DNA from: a virus | Virus record (IMG/VR): IMGVR_UViG_3300044591_001861 | Location: 1 to 64,000 of that record | Strand: one strand, 5' to 3' | DNA length: 64,000 bases | In this document: piece after piece, positions 37,271 to 45,022 of the stretch | Position numbering within the stretch: the first letter of the stretch is position 1 | How the letters are laid out: every line of letters starts with the position of its first letter | Position numbers and translations under genes: made by a program | The notes under the pieces: model-generated | Databases searched by the model: none | Seen by the model: only the letters and a program-made list of their open reading frames with translations | What the model was told of the DNA's origin: nothing

Positions 37271-38536
37271 CTATTTCTTCTTATACTTATTTATGAAATT
37301 CTTAATTTCTTTTGTTCCCGTCATTTTCATTGTATATTCACGATATGCATCCGTTCCAACTTCTCTTTGGTCGGCAGGAACTCCAGATTTGTTAGTAAAT
37401 CCACTTTGAATATTTCTTGTTTGAGGGACAAATGCTCCGTATGATACGGGTTTATGATCCTCTTTATCTGCTGCTTTTTTAGATTCCACCACATCTTTAA
37501 TCCAACATTTAAACATAATACTATCTTCAGTAACGCAAATCAAATAATTTGTTCCTCTACGAATAATACGTCCAACTAGTCCAGTATTAAGATTTTCAAC
37601 AATATCTCCAATTCTAAAAATGTTTTCTTGGATATAATTTTCACGAAGGTTTTTCCAATCCAACTTAGGAGCAATTTCCCAAAGATTCCATCCCTCTTTA
37701 ATATTCATTGCAGCACGAATGGTATTATAGAGTTCTTTTGCTTGTTTCTCATTGAATGTGGAAGGAACTCCTTTTCTAAAGGTTTTAAAATCTCCTTCTG
37801 CTGCGGCCTTTCTTTGCTTAGATGCAGACATACCAGACACATCATCTTCAGAATCAGGATCCCTTTCCCCAGCAGAACGAACTTCTAAATTATCAAATTG
37901 ATAGAGTTTACCATTATAATTATTGGAAAGTTTTTCAAACTCATTAACTCTATCAGCACCACCTACAATTCTTACGTTAGTATATCCATCCATATGTGCC
38001 TTTTTAAGAACATCGAAGATGGTACGATTTGCCTGATCATTTATAATTCTTTCACTATGCTGAGGAAACATTTGCCTCATAACAGAAACTTTAGTATCAG
38101 CATCTAATGGATTCTTTTTCTTATCCTGACTTCTTGATGGAACAATAATATAATCACCATCATCAGAAGATGTTGCTACGGTATTTAAAAGTTTTTCATG
38201 TCCAGTTGTTGGTGGATTGAACCGCCCAAAAGCAATAGTTAAAGTTCCTTTTGTTTTTGGTACTGGAGGTGGACCTTCCACTTGAGGTTCTTGCTGAGAC
38301 TGAACTTCTTTTGGAATTTCTTGATCCTTTACTTTTTTTTCTTGAGGAGGGTCTTGCTTTCCAATTTTTTGATTTTTATTATAAAACTTAAGTTTTCCAC
38401 CCTCAGTCTTCGCTGTAAATTCTCCATTTTTATCGTACCATCCACCATGCCCATCTCCAGTTAAACCGAGACGAGATGCTTGCTGAACAGCAAGAGACTT
38501 TGATGCTTCAGAAAGAAATTGTAAAAAACTTTTCAT
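37271..38536 (-). CDS. Nucleotidyltransferase-like protein with MKSFLQFL N-terminus
   Basis: A 421-residue protein. The start is MKSFLQFLSEASKSLA (a TTG 15 codons earlier is rejected). A Lys/Pro linker (about 75-95) precedes a nucleotidyltransferase domain (about 97-260): LTIAFGRFNPPTTGHEKLL with the xxGH motif, DYIIVPSRSQDKKKNPLD and VRIVGGADRVNEF, as in NMN/pantetheine adenylyltransferases. The C-terminal part (300-421) is unassigned. A CATAAATA late-type promoter lies 21 bases upstream. Whether it acts in NAD metabolism or in the particle is open. Confidence 0.72.
   Translation of the reverse strand: MKSFLQFLSEASKSLAVQQASRLGLTGDGHGGWYDKNGEFTAKTEGGKLKFYNKNQKIGKQDPPQEKKVKDQEIPKEVQSQQEPQVEGPPPVPKTKGTLTIAFGRFNPPTTGHEKLLNTVATSSDDGDYIIVPSRSQDKKKNPLDADTKVSVMRQMFPQHSERIINDQANRTIFDVLKKAHMDGYTNVRIVGGADRVNEFEKLSNNYNGKLYQFDNLEVRSAGERDPDSEDDVSGMSASKQRKAAAEGDFKTFRKGVPSTFNEKQAKELYNTIRAAMNIKEGWNLWEIAPKLDWKNLRENYIQENIFRIGDIVENLNTGLVGRIIRRGTNYLICVTEDSIMFKCWIKDVVESKKAADKEDHKPVSYGAFVPQTRNIQSGFTNKSGVPADQREVGTDAYREYTMKMTGTKEIKNFINKYKKK
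37288..37295 (-). promoter_or_regulatory. Late-promoter variant CATAAATA before the 1096-residue gene
   Basis: CATAAATA on the minus strand, 34 bases before the ATG at 37254. One base off the TATAAATA consensus. Confidence 0.5.
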
Positions 38537-38556
38537 TTTTTGTGTTGATATACTTA

Positions 38557-38564
38557 TATTTATG
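38557..38564 (-). promoter_or_regulatory. Late-promoter variant CATAAATA before the nucleotidyltransferase-like gene
   Basis: CATAAATA on the minus strand, 21 bases before the ATG at 38536. It overlaps the stop of the preceding gene. Confidence 0.5.
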
Positions 38565-38565
38565 T

Positions 38566-40086
38566 TTATGTTCCGCCCCAAAGTCTGGGATCGATTCCTA
38601 GAGCATCTTGTAAATTACCAAGATTGTTTTTACTTCTTAACTTCATCCAATTTCCTTTCAACTTACTCCAATTATTTTTCGACATAATATCAAAATATAG
38701 ACGAGTAGATCCTCTACTTGGATTAACATTTTCTTTAGAAGTAACATAGACAACTTGCTCATTCAAAATTGCTCTATCATAAAACATCTCTTTAAAATTT
38801 AAAGAATTATTTGGTTCTGATGCTTTAGTAAATCCCTTTTCAAAAAATAAACTTAATGCTCCAACATTGGGTCTATAGTCTCTTCTACTACTTCTATTAA
38901 TAACCGTATTGGTTAAAAGATCATTTAACTGTGGCATTACTTGTCCAACAGAATTTCTATTTTTAAGTAAAGAAGTTAAATCATCATTTTGAGACAGAGA
39001 TGCTTTTTTAATTTTAGATGGATCACAATTTTTAAAATAATTAACTAAAGTTGTTATTGCAGCATTTTTATTTCCAGAATATCTATGATGATCTAAGGCA
39101 TAACGACATATTTCTCTAAATTGACTTTCTTTAGATTTTGCAAGTATAGCAGCGGAGTACAATGGATATAAAGAAGATGTTTTTGATGCTTGAGGAGATG
39201 CTTTAGTAACTCCCCCCAGCATAGTGTAATATTCTCCAATATTTCCCTGACCCTTTGACCTTTTCCATTGATTTATTTCTCTAACGTTAGAAAATAAATC
39301 TTTTGGTTTTACGACATTTGGTGATGAACCAAATGCAGCATTCTTAACAGATACTTTTATTGAATTTCCCTCAACCTGCCTAACGCCTGGAGGAACTAGA
39401 AAATAATCAACTAAAGGATAGTTTGCACCTACTGGAAAATAAACAGTCCACTTTGCAACTCCTCCTGGAATGTTTTCAACTCCAATCATTTTTCTTAGAG
39501 ATGCCGATCCCGATAATCTTTTAAGTAAAGCATAAGCGGAAAATATTTCTATAGCTTCACTACCAAATTCTAAAATTCCATGAAAAGTAGTTGATAAATT
39601 TTTATCAAATTCGTCAAATGCTTTAGATACAACTGAGTTCCATATTACACTATCCTCACCAATATATTTCTTAACTGCATCTTTAATAGCTGCTGGAGTC
39701 AGTCTTTTTCCCTCAATACCAATATCTTTTGGCTTCATCTTCCTGACTCTTTCAGATGAAGAAGTTCCTGGTTTTAAGACCAACCCATATGTTTTAGTTT
39801 GATCTACAAGAATTCCAACTTCACTTGATATTCTATTTCCAGATATTGTTGCTGACTTTTTCTTTGAAAAAACATAATTCTCAAGATATAGATTTTCTAA
39901 AATTCCATCAAATATAACTTGTCTCACACTTCTACTTCTTGGCATATTTGAAACTTCATAAACAAATGTGCCATTTTCATTTATTTCAACAATACTATCT
40001 TCAGTGACGGAAATACTCCCCATATTATTCTGAGATAAGACAGAACTTAAGATTGCAAAAATATTACTCTTTATAGAGTTTGCCAT
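38566..40086 (-). CDS. Unassigned 506-residue protein
   Basis: I do not recognise this protein. It begins MANSIKSNIFAILSSVLSQN, has mixed alpha/beta character, no membrane segment and no low-complexity region. A central part (EFGSEAIEIFSAYALLKRLS and WTVYFPVGANYPLVDYFLVP) looks like an enzymatic or nuclease-like core, with Glu, Asp and Lys nearby, but no family motif is certain. A CTAAATAT box (40111-40118) 25 bases upstream suggests late expression together with the neighbouring virion genes. Confidence 0.7.
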   Translation of the reverse strand: MANSIKSNIFAILSSVLSQNNMGSISVTEDSIVEINENGTFVYEVSNMPRSRSVRQVIFDGILENLYLENYVFSKKKSATISGNRISSEVGILVDQTKTYGLVLKPGTSSSERVRKMKPKDIGIEGKRLTPAAIKDAVKKYIGEDSVIWNSVVSKAFDEFDKNLSTTFHGILEFGSEAIEIFSAYALLKRLSGSASLRKMIGVENIPGGVAKWTVYFPVGANYPLVDYFLVPPGVRQVEGNSIKVSVKNAAFGSSPNVVKPKDLFSNVREINQWKRSKGQGNIGEYYTMLGGVTKASPQASKTSSLYPLYSAAILAKSKESQFREICRYALDHHRYSGNKNAAITTLVNYFKNCDPSKIKKASLSQNDDLTSLLKNRNSVGQVMPQLNDLLTNTVINRSSRRDYRPNVGALSLFFEKGFTKASEPNNSLNFKEMFYDRAILNEQVVYVTSKENVNPSRGSTRLYFDIMSKNNWSKLKGNWMKLRSKNNLGNLQDALGIDPRLWGGT

Positions 40087-40120
40087 AAAACTAAAAGGTT
40101 ACGCTTTTAGATATTTAGAA

Positions 40121-40193
40121 TGGAGAATAGGAGACTCGAACTCCTGACACCCGCCTTGCAAAGGCGATGCTCTACCAACTGAGCTAATTCCCC
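40121..40193 (-). tRNA. tRNA-Ala (anticodon TGC)
   Basis: Acceptor GGGGAAT/ATTCTCC, anticodon stem TCGCC/GGCGG with loop TTTGCAA, T-arm AGGAG-TTCGAGT-CTCCT, discriminator A. It is separate from the main array and has its own promoter 63 bases upstream. Confidence 0.95.
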
Positions 40194-40255
40194 AGATGGA
40201 TTAAGTGTGATATATCTCATAAGGACATAACAGGGACTTAACCTCTATCTTATAT

Positions 40256-40292
40256 AGTATAAAACCCCTCAACTAAAAAGTCAAGGGGTCGG
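40256..40292 (-). promoter_or_regulatory. Nested terminator and sigma70 promoter before tRNA-Ala
   Basis: Minus strand: TTGACT (40279-40284), 17 bases, TATACT (40256-40261). The hairpin CCCCTTGACT-TTTT-AGTTGAGGGG with following TTTT places the -35 box inside the terminator stem. It ends the 489-residue gene and starts tRNA-Ala. Confidence 0.72.
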
Positions 40293-40313
40293 ACTAACTT
40301 CCTGATTTAGTTA

Positions 40314-41783
40314 TCAGTGCTTTTCGTCACCACTAGGTGGTTTTGCCTTTGCCATTCTAGTTCCAGCAGCATCGCCAAACTTATCTCTTAGAGAAATTTT
40401 TTCTCTTCTTGGAGATACATATCCAACTCCAGGAACTACACCTGTCTTACCAGCATCTCTTGCAGCATTTCTTGCTTCTGCTCTTGCTGCTGCTCTCTTA
40501 CGATTTTTCTCGTAAGAACTCATTGCCTCATCAAGCCACGCTTCAAACTGTTCCTTAGCAATCTCACCCATTGCTTTTTGCTTACGGAGTTTCTTAGGAT
40601 TCTTGGTTACGCCGCCAGGACCCTCTGAAGGATAGTCATGATCTTGAGTTCTTCCAACACCATGAACAGCACCAGATCTTGCTCTTTCTCTATCATTGGC
40701 AGTCATTTCACCTCTTCCGTAATGAGGACCACCTCTAAGAGATCTCCACATATGCTTCTCAGCGGACTTCACTTTTTTAGTTTTTTCTCCTCTTTGAGAA
40801 TACTCAGATGCTGGTTTATTAGTTCTCTTACTAACAAGTTTTCCGTATGCTGCAGATGCTTTTGGAGTTTTACCGTAGGAACCTTCTGCTTCATCAAGAT
40901 AAAACTCATACATATCATCCCAGGTGTAATCAGAAAGGTCATAACCTTCTTCTACCAGAGCATCTACCCAGAACTCAAACTCTTCTTTATTAATTTCTGC
41001 TGCTCTTCTTGCTGCTTTGCTTCCCTTTCCAACATTAGAATATGATTTTGGCCAATTGGAACCTGCTACTTTGCGATTGGGAGGAGTTCCCAGAAGTCCA
41101 TCTTTATTAGAGCGTCTGATGTGCTTGATTAATGCAACATTATCACCTTGACCTGCTTTTGCTCTACCAGAAGCATGAGTACGGTTAGCAATCATTTCTG
41201 CTGCTTTTGCTTTACCCTTTTCACTGGTAATTGCTTCATCAAGTTCTTCCTCACCGAGAATAATATTAATCGCTTCCTCATCAATCAGATTTGCCATCAT
41301 CCACTCAGCATCTTCAAAAGTTTCTGCATATCCCTCAACATAGAGAAACTCAAGAATAGTATCAAACAGATCAAAAGACTCATCTCCCATATTGAGTTGC
41401 TTTTTCTCATTAGGAGTCAATGCTGCAGATCCTCTCTGTGCTCCTCTTGCTGCCTGCTTTGCTTTTACTGCAGGGTCTGTAGACTTATGGGCATAACCAT
41501 GTAGACCAGGACTTGAAGAAGTAGTCTTACGGAAATCTCCTCTTTGCTTTCTAGCAAGATTTTCCCTTGCTTTTTGCTTTTCACTATCTCCGTAAGTTGG
41601 TTTGTCTGCAAGTTTAGTTGCTCTATCTGCTGCTGCACCACCACCAGTTGACTTAGCAATTTTTTGGCGAATAGGTGCCTCATCATAACCACGCTTTGCC
41701 ATCGCAGTTGCTTCATCAACTTCTTGAGGAGTATGCACTTCAGCATACGCTTCCATTATGCCCTTAAAATCTTTGATGTCCAT
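40314..41783 (-). CDS. Late basic virion-associated protein
   Basis: A 489-residue protein with alternating basic Gly/Lys/Arg-rich linkers and acidic helical modules: LFDTILEFLYVEGYAETFED, EFEFWVDALVEEGYDLSDYT and EQFEAWLDEAMSSYEK. It also has NPKKLRKQKAMGE, seen in the 1096-residue protein as well. A similar module is in the 177-residue protein at 58 kb. I recall such proteins from T4-like cyanophages as structural or head-associated. The late promoter lies 20 bases upstream. Function inferred only. Confidence 0.68.
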   Translation of the reverse strand: MDIKDFKGIMEAYAEVHTPQEVDEATAMAKRGYDEAPIRQKIAKSTGGGAAADRATKLADKPTYGDSEKQKARENLARKQRGDFRKTTSSSPGLHGYAHKSTDPAVKAKQAARGAQRGSAALTPNEKKQLNMGDESFDLFDTILEFLYVEGYAETFEDAEWMMANLIDEEAINIILGEEELDEAITSEKGKAKAAEMIANRTHASGRAKAGQGDNVALIKHIRRSNKDGLLGTPPNRKVAGSNWPKSYSNVGKGSKAARRAAEINKEEFEFWVDALVEEGYDLSDYTWDDMYEFYLDEAEGSYGKTPKASAAYGKLVSKRTNKPASEYSQRGEKTKKVKSAEKHMWRSLRGGPHYGRGEMTANDRERARSGAVHGVGRTQDHDYPSEGPGGVTKNPKKLRKQKAMGEIAKEQFEAWLDEAMSSYEKNRKRAAARAEARNAARDAGKTGVVPGVGYVSPRREKISLRDKFGDAAGTRMAKAKPPSGDEKH

Positions 41784-41802
41784 TTTACAAATACTTTTTA
41801 GT

Positions 41803-41810
41803 TATTTATA
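41803..41810 (-). promoter_or_regulatory. Late promoter TATAAATA of the 489-residue gene
   Basis: A perfect octamer on the minus strand, 20 bases before the ATG, followed by ACTAAAAAGTATTTGTAAA, nearly identical to the leader at 58.6 kb. Confidence 0.78.
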
Positions 41811-41826
41811 AAAATACCATATAGAG

Positions 41827-42000
41827 TCACTCAACTACTTGACTAATTGCATCATCAAGATCAGCAATCACTTCACGAAGTTCAAAGATACGAGGTGGAG
41901 TACTAATAGGATCTGTAGTATAACCCTTCTGAGCATCAAACAAAACCTGACGAACTGCTGCAGCAGAACGTATATCCATTTCAACGGTTACTTTACTCAT
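41827..42000 (-). CDS. Hypothetical protein, 57 residues
   Basis: MSKVTVEMDIRSAAAVRQVL start, ATGA overlap with the gene before, AGGAAG upstream. Helical and acidic (REVIADLDDAISQVVE). Function not recognised. Confidence 0.65.
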   Translation of the reverse strand: MSKVTVEMDIRSAAAVRQVLFDAQKGYTTDPISTPPRIFELREVIADLDDAISQVVE

Positions 42001-42212
42001 GATTCTTCCTCAACTTGCTTATTAAATCCAGTAGATACTTTTTTCTTTTCTGCTCTTTTTTTGAGCACTAATCCAGAAAGAGATTCCATTACTTTAAGAA
42101 TGTCTTCTGTTTTGCACCCTTCTCCAAGTTCAGATGCTACAAAATGATATTTTGGAAAGAACTCTTCTGAAACTTCTTTATAATCTTCTAGAGTAATTGG
42201 TTTATCACTCAT
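41997..42212 (-). CDS. Hypothetical protein, 71 residues
   Basis: MSDKPITLEDYKEVSEEFFP start, helical with a Lys-rich end (KKRAEKKKVSTGF). Coupled to both neighbours by 4-base overlaps in the MazG operon. Function not recognised. Confidence 0.65.
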   Translation of the reverse strand: MSDKPITLEDYKEVSEEFFPKYHFVASELGEGCKTEDILKVMESLSGLVLKKRAEKKKVSTGFNKQVEEES

Positions 42213-42625
42213 ACATCTCCCTCAACGCGATTCTCGGAACGATAGATATCAAAAGTTCCATTAGGATAACGAGCACTCAGTTTTTCATAGTTCATCTGAA
42301 GAACTTCTTCAAAATTAGTATCAAGAGCCATACATGCTTGAGCGAGATACCAACAAATATCTCCTAGTTCTCGTTTCAGATGAAAAATATTTTCTTCATT
42401 ATATGGTTTTCCTTGAAGGAGAATTTTCTTTACAACTTCAGTAAACTCACCTGCCTCAGCACTCATACCCAGAGCAGCGGTTACTAGACGAGGAACATCG
42501 GCATCATCACTTGCTTCAAGTTCACTAATACGAGCAAGAAGTTGTGCAACATCACTACTTGCAGGACTCGTTGTTTGACGTACAAAATCAATATACTTAT
42601 TAGTGTCAATCACTTTATTAGTCAT
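42209..42625 (-). CDS. mazG: MazG-like nucleotide pyrophosphohydrolase
   Basis: A 138-residue protein of the all-alpha NTP pyrophosphatase fold: MSAEAGEFTEVVKKILLQGK and LKRELGDICWYLAQACMALD contain the ExxE and ExxD metal-binding helices. MazG hydrolyses NTPs; cyanophage MazG prefers dGTP and dCTP and was earlier proposed to act on ppGpp. It shares one base with the gp41 stop. Confidence 0.88.
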   Translation of the reverse strand: MTNKVIDTNKYIDFVRQTTSPASSDVAQLLARISELEASDDADVPRLVTAALGMSAEAGEFTEVVKKILLQGKPYNEENIFHLKRELGDICWYLAQACMALDTNFEEVLQMNYEKLSARYPNGTFDIYRSENRVEGDV

Positions 42626-43998
42626 CAGAATTTAAATCCCTCAAATGTTTTTTTAGGTTTTTTATCTTCATAATCATACTCTTCATCTTTTCCGTTGTCA
42701 AGGATATCATTCTGAGCAGATTGTTCGCAATCATAAAGACGCATTTTAGCGCGGTCAATACCAATCACAAAACGCTTATGGATGGTTGGATCATTATAAC
42801 GGTTCTTAAGTTGTTTTACAAGAATTTGTCCAAGTTCTTCTAGTTCTTCTGTAGAAATTAGAGCAAACATTAAGTCAGCAGTTGCAGGAAGACCAAATGA
42901 TTCAGAAGTATCAGTCAGTTCAACATCAGAAGAACCATAACCAGAACGAGTGGTCTGAGTGGCACTTACAATAGGAACATTAAATTCTACAGCAAGACCA
43001 CGAAGTTCTTCAGCGATTGCTTTCACAAAAGTATAAGAATTGATATTACTATTTCCTTTATACCTACTGGAAGCACAAATATTCAGATAATCAATGAAAA
43101 TAATATCTGGTTTAAATGATTTCTTTAGAGCAAGTTCATTCAAAAGAGACTTGAAATGACCAGAGTGTGCTGATGCAGTTGGATACTCTTTAATGATTAA
43201 TGTTCCCTGCGTCTTCTTTGCAATATTTGTGACTTTATTCTCAAATACAGATTTGGGAAGATCTACAATATCTCGAATATTAACATTCAATAAGTTTGCA
43301 TCAATTCGTTCAGCAATCTTTTCTTCTGCCATCTCCATTGTAATGTAGAGAACGTTCCTCCCTTGCAGCAACACGGAGCTAGCGACGTGGCACATGAATA
43401 GAGATTTGCCGACACCTGTACCAGCAAGCGCGATATTAAGAGTCTTACAAGGTAACCCACCTTTTGTAATTTTGTTAAAGTAATCAAGATCAAATTCAAT
43501 TTTCTCCTCTGTTCTGTGATAAGATTCATATCTTGTTTCATAATCTTGTAGATAATCATGCCCAACGTGATTGTCAAATGAAACTGCAAGAGCATCTTGT
43601 AGGATGGAAGGAATAGCATCCCTACTCTTACTTCCATTACCATCAACTAGTTGGATTGATTCCATAAGTGCCAAATAAATGGCACGATCACGACACCACT
43701 TTTCAGTAGTATCAATCAACCAAGTTAGTTCTACAGGAACATTTTCAAGAGTGCTGACCAAATGGACAAGTTTTTGAAACTGCTCTTGAGTAACATCATT
43801 TCTTCTCTCAACTTCAATACACAGAATGTCTTTAGTTGGAATTGTATTATATTCTAAAAGAAATTTATTAATTTCTTGATATATAATTTTTTGTTCTGGA
43901 TCTTCAAAGTATTCTTCTTTTAAGAATGGTAAAACTTTTCTTACATAATCCTCATTAAATAACAGGTTTCTAAGAATTAGAAACTCAACTTTCTCCAT
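42625..43998 (-). CDS. 41: Replicative DNA helicase gp41 (DnaB-type)
   Basis: A 457-residue RecA-fold hexameric helicase: N-terminal helical domain (MEKVEFLILRNLLFNEDYVR), Walker A ALAGTGVGKSLFMCH, Walker B DIIFIDYLN, VSATQTTRSGYG and a late arginine region DRAKMRLYDCE. It unwinds DNA at the phage fork with gp61 primase. Overlaps UvsX by 14 bases. The acidic C-terminal tail probably contacts partners. Confidence 0.95.
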   Translation of the reverse strand: MEKVEFLILRNLLFNEDYVRKVLPFLKEEYFEDPEQKIIYQEINKFLLEYNTIPTKDILCIEVERRNDVTQEQFQKLVHLVSTLENVPVELTWLIDTTEKWCRDRAIYLALMESIQLVDGNGSKSRDAIPSILQDALAVSFDNHVGHDYLQDYETRYESYHRTEEKIEFDLDYFNKITKGGLPCKTLNIALAGTGVGKSLFMCHVASSVLLQGRNVLYITMEMAEEKIAERIDANLLNVNIRDIVDLPKSVFENKVTNIAKKTQGTLIIKEYPTASAHSGHFKSLLNELALKKSFKPDIIFIDYLNICASSRYKGNSNINSYTFVKAIAEELRGLAVEFNVPIVSATQTTRSGYGSSDVELTDTSESFGLPATADLMFALISTEELEELGQILVKQLKNRYNDPTIHKRFVIGIDRAKMRLYDCEQSAQNDILDNGKDEEYDYEDKKPKKTFEGFKF

Positions 43999-44992
43999 AA
44001 CTAAATTCCTTACGTGCGATTTGATCTAGTTGTTGCATTACTTCTTCAGTGAAATACACTTCAGGTTCTTTCAGAATCTGCTTAGCATAAATCTTCTTAC
44101 CATCAATTTCATAGCGTCCCGCTACATTCTTCCAGAGTCCACCAATCTCACCAAGTTCCAGAAGACCATAGTAACGATCAAGACCGCGCTCATCATAATA
44201 CAAACGGACTTCAACATCTTTATTCTCCTTACTCAAACGCGATTTAGCAGTCTTAGCCTTGATAATATTTCCGACCACTTCCGTTCCATCCTTCTCTTTC
44301 TTTTTGCTGAGATAGATAATCGTACTTGCTGCGTACTTGAGTCCAGAACCTCCCCCCATTTCTTTCGTTGGTACATAAGCTCCGATGACATCGTATGTAT
44401 GATTTGTGACAATGAGTGGTACATTTGCTTGTCCTAATTTAAGAGTTAACATTCTGAAAGCGCCTTTGATAAGTTGCGATTTAGTCATATCACGAACTTC
44501 TTTATCATTCAGAACATCATTAATCTCCTTACTCGTAGAAAGCATCCCCAAAGAGTCTAGCACAAACATGCAAGGATTGCGCTCTCCTTCAGGTTTTTTC
44601 ATGTACAGATCTACCGCTTTGAGTGCTTTGTTACGAAACTCTTCAATTGTAACAACATTAACAACAACAAGACGAGAAGTATCAATTCCACGAGATTCTA
44701 ATAGAGATTTAGTGATAGCAGCTTCAGTATCAAAATAGAGACAATAACCATCGGGATTGGTATCAAGAAAATTCTTAACAACGGCGAGGCTGAAGAAAGT
44801 TTTTCCAGTAGAAGACTCTCCAGCAATAGCAGTAATCTTATTGCCAGATACACCACCAAATATGCTACCTGAAACCAGTGCATTAAAAATGTATGAACCC
44901 GTGTCAACATAAGTTTCTGTTTCATCAATATCTGAGGCAAGTTTGGTGTAATCATCACCAATTTCTTTTACAATATCCTTTAAGAAGTCCAT
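43985..44992 (-). CDS. uvsX: RecA-like recombinase UvsX
   Basis: A 335-residue strand-exchange ATPase. Walker A AIAGESSTGKTFFSLAVVK, Walker B PCMFVLDSLGMLS, LIVTNHTYDVIGAYVPTKE, and DNA-binding loop region GGGSGLKYAASTI. It forms filaments on ssDNA with gp32/UvsY for recombination-dependent replication. 30 bases separate it from the polymerase gene before it. Confidence 0.95.
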   Translation of the reverse strand: MDFLKDIVKEIGDDYTKLASDIDETETYVDTGSYIFNALVSGSIFGGVSGNKITAIAGESSTGKTFFSLAVVKNFLDTNPDGYCLYFDTEAAITKSLLESRGIDTSRLVVVNVVTIEEFRNKALKAVDLYMKKPEGERNPCMFVLDSLGMLSTSKEINDVLNDKEVRDMTKSQLIKGAFRMLTLKLGQANVPLIVTNHTYDVIGAYVPTKEMGGGSGLKYAASTIIYLSKKKEKDGTEVVGNIIKAKTAKSRLSKENKDVEVRLYYDERGLDRYYGLLELGEIGGLWKNVAGRYEIDGKKIYAKQILKEPEVYFTEEVMQQLDQIARKEFSYGES

Positions 44993-45022
44993 AATATTTT
45001 TCCAATTAGTAACAGTATAGCA

